From assembly GCA_009720755.1 (NCBI GenBank), contig WNKV01000009.1, positions 186,001 through 250,000 on the forward strand: 64,000 nucleotides of DNA, written 5' to 3'. Of this stretch, positions 39,261-46,812 are shown in pieces (within the stretch, counting starts at the first letter, position 1; each line of letters begins with the position of its first letter). A program made the translations under genes and the position numbers. A model generated the notes under the pieces. It saw only the letters and a list, made by a program, of their open reading frames with translations, had not been told where the DNA came from and did not search any database. Source of the DNA: Rhodoplanes serenus (GTDB taxonomy: Bacteria > Pseudomonadota > Alphaproteobacteria > Rhizobiales > Xanthobacteraceae).

Positions 39261-39608
39261 TCAGCTTCGGTCCGCCTTGATGATCTCGGTCATGGTCACC
39301 CCGAGCTTGTCCTCGACCAGCACGACCTCGCCGCGCGCCACCAGCCGGTTGTTGACGTAGATATCGATCGCCTCGCCGACCCGGCGGTCGAGCTCCAGCA
39401 CGGCGCCGGGACCGAGCTTGAGCAGCTCGCCGACCTCCATGCGGGCGCGCCCCAGCACGGCCGACACCTGCACCGGCACGTCGAACACCGCTTCGAGATC
39501 GGCGGCCGAGTGGGTCGCGGTCTCCGGCTCGGCGATCGCCACGTCCTGCTCGACGACGCTCTGGTCGCTGTCGAGATTGGGGAACGGGACCTTCGATTCG
39601 TCTGCCAT
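39261..39608 (-). CDS. fliN: flagellar motor switch protein FliN
   Basis: 115 residues. Acidic N-terminal segment, then the SpoA/FliN domain (AVFDVPVQVSAVLGRARMEVGELLKLGPGAVLELDRRVGEAIDIYVNNRLVARGEVVLVEDKLGVTMTEI). Forms the C-ring base with FliM and FliG, binding FliH and CheY-P. 31 bases after fliH, same operon. Confidence 0.95.
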   Translation of the reverse strand: MADESKVPFPNLDSDQSVVEQDVAIAEPETATHSAADLEAVFDVPVQVSAVLGRARMEVGELLKLGPGAVLELDRRVGEAIDIYVNNRLVARGEVVLVEDKLGVTMTEIIKADRS

Positions 39609-39639
39609 AGCTCCGTCCTCGCCGCTCCGTCCTCGCCGC

Positions 39640-40266
39640 TCAGGCCGCGCCGCGCCGGGCCGCGATGTAGCGCCCCACCGCCTCGTCGATCGCCGCCTCG
39701 ATGGCGGCGCGATCCCGTATCAGGCCGCCGTCGGCCCATTCGATCCGGCAGTCGCCGGGCGCGATCTCGGCCTCGCCGAGCACCACCAGGCGTCCGTCGA
39801 AGCCGCGCCCGCGCGCCATCTCGCCGAGCTTCTCGCGCGCCACGTCGTACAGCGCCTCGTGCACCCGCACGACGACATGGGGGGCGCCGAGCAGCTCGCG
39901 CAGGCACGACGACACCAGGCCGCCGACCTCGCCGAACGGCTCGGCCGCGATCAGCGCCGGAGCGAGCTTGCGCGCGACCGCGGCGCCGAGCTCGGCCGCG
40001 TCGGCCTCGATCCTCGCCGTGAGAGCCGGAATCTGCGCCGCCACGATGCCGAGCGCGGCGGCGATCCGGTCGAAGGCGGCCGCGGTTTGCCGCTCGGCCT
40101 GGGTGCGCGCCTGCGCCTCGGCGGCGACGAGCCCCTTCTGGTAGCCGCGCTGCTCGGCCGCCGCGATCGCCGCCTCGTGCTCGGCCGGCGAGATGGTCGG
40201 CTCCGCCTTCGGCTTCACCGGGGCGGCGAAGTCGAGATCGAAGAGGAATTTTGCCGGTGCGCTCAT
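39640..40266 (-). CDS. fliH: flagellar export stator FliH (FlbE type)
   Basis: 208 residues with the FliH/YscL plan: N-terminal segment, a coiled-coil Ala/Gln/Glu-rich middle (AAAEQRGYQKGLVAAEAQARTQ), and a globular C-terminal domain with RLVVLGEAEIAPGDCRIEWADGG, the family's best-conserved stretch. Tethers and regulates the export ATPase FliI. Seven bases after fliG. In Caulobacter the equivalent gene is called flbE and occupies the same place. Confidence 0.88.
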   Translation of the reverse strand: MSAPAKFLFDLDFAAPVKPKAEPTISPAEHEAAIAAAEQRGYQKGLVAAEAQARTQAERQTAAAFDRIAAALGIVAAQIPALTARIEADAAELGAAVARKLAPALIAAEPFGEVGGLVSSCLRELLGAPHVVVRVHEALYDVAREKLGEMARGRGFDGRLVVLGEAEIAPGDCRIEWADGGLIRDRAAIEAAIDEAVGRYIAARRGAA

Positions 40267-40273
40267 GCCCGCC

Positions 40274-41344
40274 TCAGTACACCAGCTCTTCGTCGGTCCG
40301 GTTCTTGGTGATCATGATCTCGCCCTTGCCGGCGAGATCCTTGGCCAGGTTGACGAGCAGCGCCTGCGCCTCGTCGACCTCGCGCAGCCGCACCGGGCCG
40401 AGCGCCTGCATGTCGTCTTGCAGCATCTTGGCGGCGCGCGACGACATGTTCTGCATGAAGAACAGCCGCACCGGCTCGGAGGCGCCCTTGAGGGCGATCG
40501 CCAGCTTGTCCTTGTCGATGTGGCGCATCAGCGTCTGGGCCGAGGCGTTGTCGAGCTTGACCAGGTCGTCGAAGGTGAACATCAGGCTCTTGATGCGCTC
40601 GGCGCTCTCGCGGTTCGACTCCTCCAGCGCCGTCATGAAGCGCGTCTCGGTCTGCCGGTCGAAGTTGTTGAACACCTCGGCCATCAGCTCGTGGGCGTCG
40701 CGGCGGCGGGTCTGCGACAGGCTCGACATGAACTCGGTGCGCAGCGTCTGCTCGATCCGCTCGATGACCTCCTTCTGCACCGCCTCCATCCGCAGCATGC
40801 GGTTGACGACGTCCATCCCGACATCCTCGGGCAGGATGCCGAGCACCTTGGCGGACTGCTCGGGGCGCAGCTTGGACAGCACCACCGCGACGGTCTGCGG
40901 GTACTCGTTCTTGAGATAGTTGGCGAGCATCTCCTCCTGGACGTTGGAGAGCTTCTCCCACATGTTGCGGCCGGCCGGTCCGCGGATCTCGTCCATGATG
41001 CCGCTGACACGCTCGGGCGGCAGATACTGCTGCAACAGCCGTTCGGTGGCGTCGTAGGTGCCCATCAGGGCGCCCGACGCCGACAGCCGCGACACGAACT
41101 CCAGCATCAGCCCCTCGACCTCCTCGGCCGGCACGGTGCCGAGGGTCGACATCACGATGGAGAGCTGGCGCAGCTCGTCGTCGTCGAGGAGCTGCCAGAT
41201 CTTGGAACCGTACTGGTCGCCGAGCGCGAGCAGCAGCACGGCGGCGCGCTGCGGGCCGCTGATCTTCCGGCTCGGTGCGCCGCTCTGGCGCGCCGCCAGG
41301 GTGGCCACCACGTTCTCGATGTCGTTGTTGGGTCTGCTGCTCAT
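40274..41344 (-). CDS. fliG: flagellar motor switch protein FliG
   Basis: 356 residues. N-terminal FliF-binding domain, middle domain with the EYPQTVAVVLSKL motif (EHPQT in other species), and the C-terminal torque domain with MFTFDDLVKLDNASAQTLMRHIDKDKLAIALKG carrying charged residues that contact the stator. Full length. 16 bases behind fliF. Confidence 0.95.
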   Translation of the reverse strand: MSSRPNNDIENVVATLAARQSGAPSRKISGPQRAAVLLLALGDQYGSKIWQLLDDDELRQLSIVMSTLGTVPAEEVEGLMLEFVSRLSASGALMGTYDATERLLQQYLPPERVSGIMDEIRGPAGRNMWEKLSNVQEEMLANYLKNEYPQTVAVVLSKLRPEQSAKVLGILPEDVGMDVVNRMLRMEAVQKEVIERIEQTLRTEFMSSLSQTRRRDAHELMAEVFNNFDRQTETRFMTALEESNRESAERIKSLMFTFDDLVKLDNASAQTLMRHIDKDKLAIALKGASEPVRLFFMQNMSSRAAKMLQDDMQALGPVRLREVDEAQALLVNLAKDLAGKGEIMITKNRTDEELVY

Positions 41345-41360
41345 GATCTCGGGCCCGCGA

Positions 41361-42995
41361 TCAGGTCTCGTTGAGCCACTGCCGCAGGATCGACACCGTC
41401 TCCTGCGGGTTGCGCTCGACGAGCTCGCCGACCTTCTGGATCGACTGGGCGTGGACGGTGCCCTGCACCTGGGCGAACTCGATCATCCGGGCGGTCTGGC
41501 TCGGGGCGGCGGTGGCTTCCTCCTCGCTGGTCGGGATGCCGGGCGGGATGGCGCCGGCCGGCAGAGCCGCCCCGGCCACCGCGGGCGTGGCGCCGGTGAG
41601 GGCGGCGAGATGCTCCGGCGTGATGATGCGGCGAACCAGCGGGCGGACCACGAACAGGAGCACCACCAGGGTGAGCACCAGCATCACGGCCAGCTCGATG
41701 CCGCGCATGAGGTCGTCCTTGGTGAATTGCAGCATGCCCATCAGGCCGGCCGGCTCCGAGACGGTGATGCCCGGGGTCTCGGCGAAGCGCAGGTTGATCA
41801 CCTCGACCTGGTCGCCGCGCCGCTGGTCGAAGCCGATCGCCGAGCGCACCAGGGCGGCGATGCGGTCGAGCTCCTCCTTGGTGCGCTCCTGATAGGTCAG
41901 CTCGCCCTTCTCGTTGCGTCCGTAGAGGCCGTCGACCAGCACGGCGACCGAGATCCGGTTGACCCGGCCGCCCTCGATCACCTTGGTCTCGGTGATGCGG
42001 GTGATCTCGTAGTTGTTGATCTCCTCGGTCTTCTTGCTCTGGTCGCGGGGGCCCTGTCCCTGCTGGGCCTGGGCGCCGGGCAGCTCGGTGGCGACGCTCA
42101 CCTGGCCCTGCGGGTCGGCGGTGGTCGACATCTCCTCGCGGGTCTGGCTCGACCGCAGCACGCGGCCTTCGGGGTCGAAGCGGTCCTGCGTCTGGGTCAC
42201 CCGGTTGAAGTCGAAGTCGGCGGTGAGCTGCACCCGGGCGCGGCCGGGGCCGACCACCGAGGAGATGATCGACTCGACCTGGTCGCGCAGGTTGCGCTCG
42301 TAGGCGAGCTTGCGCTCGTCGCCGGCCGCGCCGGTGCCGTAGGGGTCGGCATTGGCGCCGTCGGCGAGCAGGCGGCCGCTCTCGTCGACGATCGACACGC
42401 GCTCCGGCTTGAGGCCGTTGACCGCGGAGGCGACCAGGTGGCGGATCGCCCGCACCTGCTGGGCTTCGAGCTGGCCGCGCACCTTGAGGGCGATGGAGGC
42501 GGAGGGCTCCAGCTTGTCGCGCGAGAACAGCGGCCGCTCGGGCAGCACCAGGTGGACGCGTGCCGCCTGCACCCGGTCGATCGACCGGATGGTGCGCGAC
42601 AGCTCGCCCTCCAGGGCGCGCAGATGGTTGATGTTCTGGACGAAGCTCGTGGTGCCGAGGGCGTCGGACTTGTCGAACAGCTCGTAGCCCATGCCGCCGC
42701 CCTTGGGCAGGCCGCCCTCGGCGAGCTTCATGCGCAGGCGGCCGACCCGCTCGCGCGGCACCAGGATGACGGCGCCGTCGTTCTTCAGCTCGTAGGGGAT
42801 GCTCTGGCGCTCGAGGTCTTTGATGATGGCGGCCGAGTCTTCGAGCGAGAGGTCGGTGAACAGCGGCGTCATCACCGGGGCGGTCACCCGCAGGATCAGG
42901 AACGCGAAGAAGCCGATCATCGCAGCCGTTACCGCGCCCATCGCGGCGAGGCGGGCGGGTCCGAGCGTCTTTACGAATGTGACCAGACCTTGCAC
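41361..42995 (-). CDS. fliF: flagellar MS-ring protein FliF
   Basis: 544 residues from a GTG at 42995. Two membrane helices (about 20-42 and 430-455) flank the periplasmic ring-building domains, including RIDRVQAARVHLVLPERPLFS-like and QVESIISSVVGPGRARVQLTADFD segments; the C-terminal cytoplasmic tail (VGELVERNPQETVSILRQWLNE) binds FliG. A TTG at 43064 is in frame, but it falls within regulatory palindromes and lacks a ribosome site, so the GTG is preferred. First gene of fliF-fliG-fliH-fliN-flbD. Confidence 0.92.
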   Translation of the reverse strand: MQGLVTFVKTLGPARLAAMGAVTAAMIGFFAFLILRVTAPVMTPLFTDLSLEDSAAIIKDLERQSIPYELKNDGAVILVPRERVGRLRMKLAEGGLPKGGGMGYELFDKSDALGTTSFVQNINHLRALEGELSRTIRSIDRVQAARVHLVLPERPLFSRDKLEPSASIALKVRGQLEAQQVRAIRHLVASAVNGLKPERVSIVDESGRLLADGANADPYGTGAAGDERKLAYERNLRDQVESIISSVVGPGRARVQLTADFDFNRVTQTQDRFDPEGRVLRSSQTREEMSTTADPQGQVSVATELPGAQAQQGQGPRDQSKKTEEINNYEITRITETKVIEGGRVNRISVAVLVDGLYGRNEKGELTYQERTKEELDRIAALVRSAIGFDQRRGDQVEVINLRFAETPGITVSEPAGLMGMLQFTKDDLMRGIELAVMLVLTLVVLLFVVRPLVRRIITPEHLAALTGATPAVAGAALPAGAIPPGIPTSEEEATAAPSQTARMIEFAQVQGTVHAQSIQKVGELVERNPQETVSILRQWLNET

Positions 42996-43038
42996 GGGTC
43001 GACCCTGGACCGGGGGGACTTCCAAGCTGTTATTCCGC

Positions 43039-43055
43039 CGGGCGAAACTCGCCCG
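43039..43055. promoter_or_regulatory. 17-base palindrome upstream of fliF
   Basis: CGGGCGA-AAC-TCGCCCG, perfect 7-base arms with a 3-base centre. It directly adjoins the ftr-like site and has the same arm-spacer plan, so it may be a second weak site or an mRNA hairpin. Confidence 0.45.
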
Positions 43056-43056
43056 A

Positions 43057-43076
43057 CCCGGCAAGTTTTGCCGGGT
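43057..43076. promoter_or_regulatory. FlbD-type (ftr-like) palindrome upstream of fliF
   Basis: CCCGGCAAGTTTTGCCGGGT, perfect 8-base arms CCCGGCAA/TTGCCGGG, 62-81 bases before the fliF start codon. It matches 16 of 20 bases of the palindrome above fliK. In Caulobacter FlbD represses fliF from such a site; assignment here is inference. Confidence 0.6.
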
Positions 43077-43093
43077 TCATGGTTTCGAAATGG

Positions 43094-43110
43094 TTAACGA
43101 TCGGGTTAAC
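43094..43110. promoter_or_regulatory. CtrA-box-like element upstream of fliF
   Basis: TTAA (43094-43097), 8 bases, TTAAC (43106-43110). The CtrA consensus has a 7-base spacer, so this is one base long. It lies about 100 bases above the fliF start, beyond the ftr-like site, as expected for a class II flagellar promoter. Confidence 0.35.
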
Positions 43111-43257
43111 CGGCCCGGGCTTCTGCAATTTTCCCGGTGGCGTGGCCGTCGCGCCTCGCCCAGTGCGGGAGCCGGCCGGGGTCGACGGCCGGCGCGGGTG
43201 GGCGGCACGGGAGGGAAGGAGAGGGGGGCGGGGTGGCGAGAGGGAACGAGAGCCGGC

Positions 43258-43358
43258 GTCGGCGGCGCGGCGTCGGCGGCGCGGCGTCGGCGGCGCGGCG
43301 TCGGCGGCGCGGTGTCGGCGCGCCCGGTGTCGGCGCGCTCGGTGTCGGCGCGTTCCGT
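43258..43358. repeat. minisatellite, seven units of 14-15 bases
   Basis: Four units of gtcggcggcgcgg(c/t), 14 bases, then three of 15 bases (gtcggcgcgcccggt and variants). No spacers, so not a CRISPR. Confidence 0.9.
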
Positions 43359-43403
43359 GCTCGCCGGGACGGCGCCGCGGGACCCTCGAAAAGAGGCGTG
43401 GCC

Positions 43404-43437
43404 CCCGAAAAGAAAAAGGCCGCCAGGGGAGGCGGCC
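43404..43437 (-). terminator. intrinsic terminator of sciP
   Basis: Read on the minus strand: GGCCGCC-TCCCCT-GGCGGCC followed by TTTTTCTTTTC. It is 155 bases behind sciP, the only minus-strand gene that can feed it. Confidence 0.8.
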
Positions 43438-43591
43438 TCTTGCCGGCCCGATGGGTGACACATCCGGGCGGCGCTCGTCGGGCTGATGGGGGGGCTGGGG
43501 GATATCGGCCCGACAACCATTCAACGTGACCAGCACGGTTCGGTTCCACGTCCCCGGAAAAATTTCGCGGGAGGGTGGTGCCGTGCCGGCC

Positions 43592-43867
43592 TCACTGCCG
43601 ATACTGCTGCAACCTCGTGGTGCGCAGGCCGGCCAGGCCGTGGCGATCGATGGAATACTGCCAGGCCAGGAACTCTTCGACCGTCAGGGTATACCGGCTG
43701 CACGCTTCTTCGAGGGAGAGCAACCCGCCACGGACGGCGGCGACGACCTCGGCCTTGCGGCGGATCACCCAGCGCTTGGTGCCCGGTGCAGGGAGGTCGG
43801 CGATGGTCAAGGGGCTGCCGTCCGGCCCGATGACGTATTTCACCCTCGGGCGGTGGGGTTCGGTCAT
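43592..43867 (-). CDS. sciP: CtrA inhibitor SciP (DUF1153)
   Basis: 91 residues from the ATG at 43867, the family length. The single helix-turn-helix domain reads RVKYVIGPDGSPLTIADLPAP then RWVIRRKAEVVAAVRGGLLSLEEACSRY. In Caulobacter SciP binds CtrA and blocks its recruitment of RNA polymerase at flagellar and cell-cycle promoters, and sciP itself is activated by CtrA. A CtrA-box-like sequence lies 57 bases upstream here. Monocistronic, with its own terminator. Confidence 0.9.
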   Translation of the reverse strand: MTEPHRPRVKYVIGPDGSPLTIADLPAPGTKRWVIRRKAEVVAAVRGGLLSLEEACSRYTLTVEEFLAWQYSIDRHGLAGLRTTRLQQYRQ

Positions 43868-44187
43868 GGACGAACTCACGCTACAGGAACTGAACAACAC
43901 CTCGCCACCATAGAGGCGGCGACTTAAAATTTGGCTAAGCACCCGTAAAAAAAGGGGAAACATCGCTGTCGAGCGAACCCCGCGGAAAACTCTCGTCGGG
44001 GTGCCCGGACAACGGCGGCAAACTGTTTGTCGTCAATATGATGCGGGGTGTGCCGGGGAACCGCGGCGGGGGGCGGGCGGGCCTCCGACCAGCATAGTGC
44101 GGGCGGGCTATGACGACGCGACGGGCTCCTCGATGGGCCACGGCCGGGGCGGGCCGGAGGCGCCGCCGGCGGGTGCGGGTCGCCGCC
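43868..44187. promoter_or_regulatory. sciP promoter region
   Basis: A less GC-rich patch (about 43915-43960, including a run of seven A) and a CtrA-box-like element next to sciP. The remainder towards flgD is GC-rich and shows no gene or clear terminator. Confidence 0.5.
43924..43938 (-). promoter_or_regulatory. CtrA box upstream of sciP
   Basis: Minus strand TTAG-CCAAATT-TTAA: correct 7-base spacing, one mismatch to TTAA-N7-TTAA. Its position 57-71 bases above the sciP start fits a promoter-proximal site. Confidence 0.55.
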
Positions 44188-44907
44188 TCACGACGACTTC
44201 GCCTTGGACACGCGCTTGATCATGTCCATGGTGAAGTCGAGATTGCCGATCGACAGGACGGGCGGCTGCTTGGTGAGGTCGACGGTGTCGACCACGCCCT
44301 CGACCTCGGTCGAGACCGCCACGGTCTGGCCCGAGGCGTCGGTGGCGGTGACCGACAGCTTGTACTGGCCGGGCGGCCAGACGGTGCCGTCCTTGCCCTT
44401 GCCGTCCCAGGTGAACTGCTGCTCGCCCGCCTGCATGGTGAAGGTGCCGGAATAGACCGTCTGGCCCGCCGTGTTGGTGATGGTGACGGTGGCGCTTGCC
44501 GGCTTGTTGACGGCGAAGCGCCACTTGGCCCCGCTCGCGTCGAGCGTCGCGGTCGAGCCGTCGACCGTCACGGTGGCGCCCACATAGTTCAGCGCCTGGG
44601 AGCCCTGGACGGTCTTCTGGAGATTGACCAGCGTCTCGAGCTGCTGGTTCGACTTGAGCATCTGCTCGACCTGGGTGAACTGGACCAGCTGGGCGGTGAA
44701 CTGGTTGGTGTCCAGGGGGTCGAGCGGGCTCTGGTTCTGCAACTGCGTCGTCAGCATTTGCAGGAAGGTCTGGAAGTTCTCGGCGATGGTCTTGCCGCTG
44801 GCCGAGTAGGCCCCGTTCGAGGCGGCGGTCGCCGACGTCCCCAGCGTCCCCGACGTGTTGGCGGCCCGCACGTTGGACTGGGTTCCGGACAGGATCGGGG
44901 TCGACAT
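44188..44907 (-). CDS. flgD: flagellar hook assembly (cap) protein FlgD
   Basis: 239 residues. N-terminal export and hook-capping region with ENFQTFLQMLTTQLQNQSPLDPLDTNQFTAQLVQFTQVEQMLKSNQQLETL, the family hallmark, then the Tudor/Fn-like C-terminal domain (FTWDGKGKDGTVWPPGQYKLSVTATDASG). Caps the growing hook. Lies 30 bases behind fliK, likely in the same sigma-54 transcript. Confidence 0.93.
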   Translation of the reverse strand: MSTPILSGTQSNVRAANTSGTLGTSATAASNGAYSASGKTIAENFQTFLQMLTTQLQNQSPLDPLDTNQFTAQLVQFTQVEQMLKSNQQLETLVNLQKTVQGSQALNYVGATVTVDGSTATLDASGAKWRFAVNKPASATVTITNTAGQTVYSGTFTMQAGEQQFTWDGKGKDGTVWPPGQYKLSVTATDASGQTVAVSTEVEGVVDTVDLTKQPPVLSIGNLDFTMDMIKRVSKAKSS

Positions 44908-44937
44908 GGCTGAGCGCCTTCTGGTTCGGTTACGCCG

Positions 44938-46527
44938 TTACACCCGGATGTCGACGCCGCGGTTGCGGCCCATCATCCGTCCGTAGGTTGCGGTCACCTC
45001 GACCACGCCCTGGTCGGCCGTGTCGCCGAGGGCCGTGCGCGGGGATCGCGGTCCGCCGCTCTCGTCCCGGTACTGGCCGGCCCCGCTGCCCTGGTCGCGC
45101 AGCGAGAACTGCATGGCGCTCTGGTCGGCGTTGAGGCCGGCGTCCTGAAGGGCGCGCTGGAGCTGGCCGGCGTCGCGGCGCAGCAGGTCGAGGGTGTCCT
45201 GGCGGTCGGCGGTGAGGTGCGACACCACATTGCCGCTGGGATCGACGTCGAGCTGGACATGGATGCGGCCGAGCTCCGGCGGATCGAGCCGGATCTCGAA
45301 GCGCTGCTTGCCGGCCCGTGCCTGGGCGGCGATCTCGACCGGAACACCGGACAGCGGCACGGCGGTGCTCGCCTCGCCGCGGCCGGCGGCCCCGGCGGTG
45401 GCGGCCGCCGGTCCGGCACCCGTCAGGGTCAGGCCCTCGGCGCGGCCGATTCCGGGCGCCAGTCCGGCCGCCGGGGCGCTGGGGCCGGTTGCGGCGCCAG
45501 CCTGGCCGGCAGGGACATTCGGCGTGCCGGTCGCGGGGGCGGCGTCGCTGCCGCTGCGCCGCTCGGCTGCGCTGCCGGTGGTGGTCTCCTTGGCGAAGGC
45601 CGGAGCGGCCGCATGGGGCGCCGTCGCCGGGCGGCCGGCCGCCCCGTCGGCGCCGGTGGTGGGGGCCGAGGTCGCGGCCTCGCCGGAGGGGCCGGTGGTC
45701 GATGCGGGGGTGCCGGTCGAGTCGGTGAGGCCGGTGCCCGGGGCGGCCAGCTTGGCGGCGACGCCGGGGGCATGGGCCGGTGCGCCGGCCTTGGCGGTGT
45801 CGCTCGCCGCGCCGTCGGGGTCGCCGGCCGCGGCCGGCGTGCCGGTGGCCGCGGGGCTGTTCGCGGCGCCGCTTGCGCCGGTCTCCGCCGGGGTGGAACT
45901 GCCGGCGTCCGCTGCCGGCGTCCCCACCGGCGCGGCCGGGCCCACCGGCGCGGTCGGGCTGGCGGTGGCATCGCCGGTGGGAATGGCCGGCGCGGGGGCG
46001 GCGGCAATGGGGTCGACAACCGGGACCGCGGTGGCGACGGCGACCGGGACGGGAGCGGCTCCGCCGTCGGCTCCGGCGGGCGGCGGCGCCTGGTCGGCGG
46101 TGGCGTCGTCGGCCGGGCTCGGCGTGGCCGGGTCGGTCTGGACGGTCGCGTCGCCGGCCGGGGCGGCGTCGCTGCGCTCCCCGGACGGCGCCGGCTCGGC
46201 GGCGGAGCGGTCGGCCGGGCCGAAATCCTTCTGGTCGTCGCCGGAGCGGGGGGCGCGGCCGGCGGTGTGTGGGCGCGTGCGGCGCTCGGCGCCGTCCTGG
46301 TCGGCCGCGGGGCGCTGCGTGCGCTCGGCCCGCGGCTCGGCTGCGGTGTCGGCGGCGCGCTGGCGCGTCCGCGCGTCCTGGCTCGCCGCCATGGTGCCGT
46401 GGGCGTCGTCGACCAGGCGGGCGAAGTCGGTGCCGGTGTCGGACGGCCCGCGCACAGCCCGGGCGGCGGCGTGGGCCGCCTGGGTGGCGGCGGCGAAAGC
46501 GGTCGGCTCGATGCTGACGGTCGGCAC
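44938..46527 (-). CDS. fliK: flagellar hook-length control protein FliK
   Basis: 529 residues from a GTG at 46527 (GAGAGG 8 bases upstream). About 390 residues are Ala/Pro/Thr/Gly-rich and disordered, as expected of the molecular ruler part, followed by the conserved C-terminal domain with GKQRFEIRLDPPELGRIHVQLDVDPSGNVVSHL and LLRRDAGQLQRALQDAGL. A longer frame begins at 46578, but the sigma-54 promoter at 46562-46577 would lie within it, so the later GTG is the better start. Switches export from hook to filament. Confidence 0.88.
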   Translation of the reverse strand: MPTVSIEPTAFAAATQAAHAAARAVRGPSDTGTDFARLVDDAHGTMAASQDARTRQRAADTAAEPRAERTQRPAADQDGAERRTRPHTAGRAPRSGDDQKDFGPADRSAAEPAPSGERSDAAPAGDATVQTDPATPSPADDATADQAPPPAGADGGAAPVPVAVATAVPVVDPIAAAPAPAIPTGDATASPTAPVGPAAPVGTPAADAGSSTPAETGASGAANSPAATGTPAAAGDPDGAASDTAKAGAPAHAPGVAAKLAAPGTGLTDSTGTPASTTGPSGEAATSAPTTGADGAAGRPATAPHAAAPAFAKETTTGSAAERRSGSDAAPATGTPNVPAGQAGAATGPSAPAAGLAPGIGRAEGLTLTGAGPAAATAGAAGRGEASTAVPLSGVPVEIAAQARAGKQRFEIRLDPPELGRIHVQLDVDPSGNVVSHLTADRQDTLDLLRRDAGQLQRALQDAGLNADQSAMQFSLRDQGSGAGQYRDESGGPRSPRTALGDTADQGVVEVTATYGRMMGRNRGVDIRV

Positions 46528-46561
46528 GGCGGCGGCCTCTCGATGTGGTCCCGCCTTGCCG

Positions 46562-46577
46562 TGCAAGCGCCGGGCCA
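46562..46577 (-). promoter_or_regulatory. sigma-54 promoter of fliK-flgD
   Basis: Minus strand TGGCCCGGCGCTTGCA: GG and GC exactly 10 bases apart, one mismatch to TGGCAC-N5-TTGCA. Transcription would begin about 25 bases before the fliK GTG. Confidence 0.7.
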
Positions 46578-46668
46578 CTTGCGAGACGGAAATTGTGTAT
46601 AAATATCAAATCTATAGATCACTCCAGGCGAGCAGGACCCGGCCGATGACCGCCCGCCTTTGCCGCTC

Positions 46669-46688
46669 CGGGGCAAGATTTGCCGGGA
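46669..46688. promoter_or_regulatory. FlbD-type (ftr-like) site upstream of fliK
   Basis: CGGGGCAAGATTTGCCGGGA, 16 of 20 bases identical to the palindrome above fliF. It sits about 100 bases above the sigma-54 promoter, the usual distance of an enhancer for FlbD. Confidence 0.6.
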
Positions 46689-46812
46689 GGCGGCGGTGGT
46701 TCCCTTCGGGCTCGTGTGGCAAACGGGCCGCCGCGCCGCTGGCGGGCGCCCCCCCGGCTCCTTATAGTAAGGACGACGGTCGCGACGCGGGGAGCCAGCC
46801 CACCGCCGGCCG

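Larger units (their letters stand above)
42996..43591. other. fliF promoter region plus repeats and sciP terminator
   Basis: Between fliF and sciP, both read leftwards. From the fliF side: two palindromes and a CtrA-box-like element (separate entries), a GC-rich stretch, a minisatellite, and the sciP terminator. No gene supported. Confidence 0.6.

Noticed and set aside
43062..43064. TTG start for fliF giving 567 residues
   Set aside because: It lies inside the ftr-like palindrome, lacks a ribosome site, and the extra residues do not resemble FliF N-termini; GTG at 42995 is preferred.
43258..43358. CRISPR-like array
   Set aside because: Units are directly adjacent with no spacers and are only 14-15 bases long; the same applies to 29581-29636.
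46528..46578. Longer fliK start at 46578
   Set aside because: It would put the sigma-54 promoter within the coding sequence and has no ribosome site.
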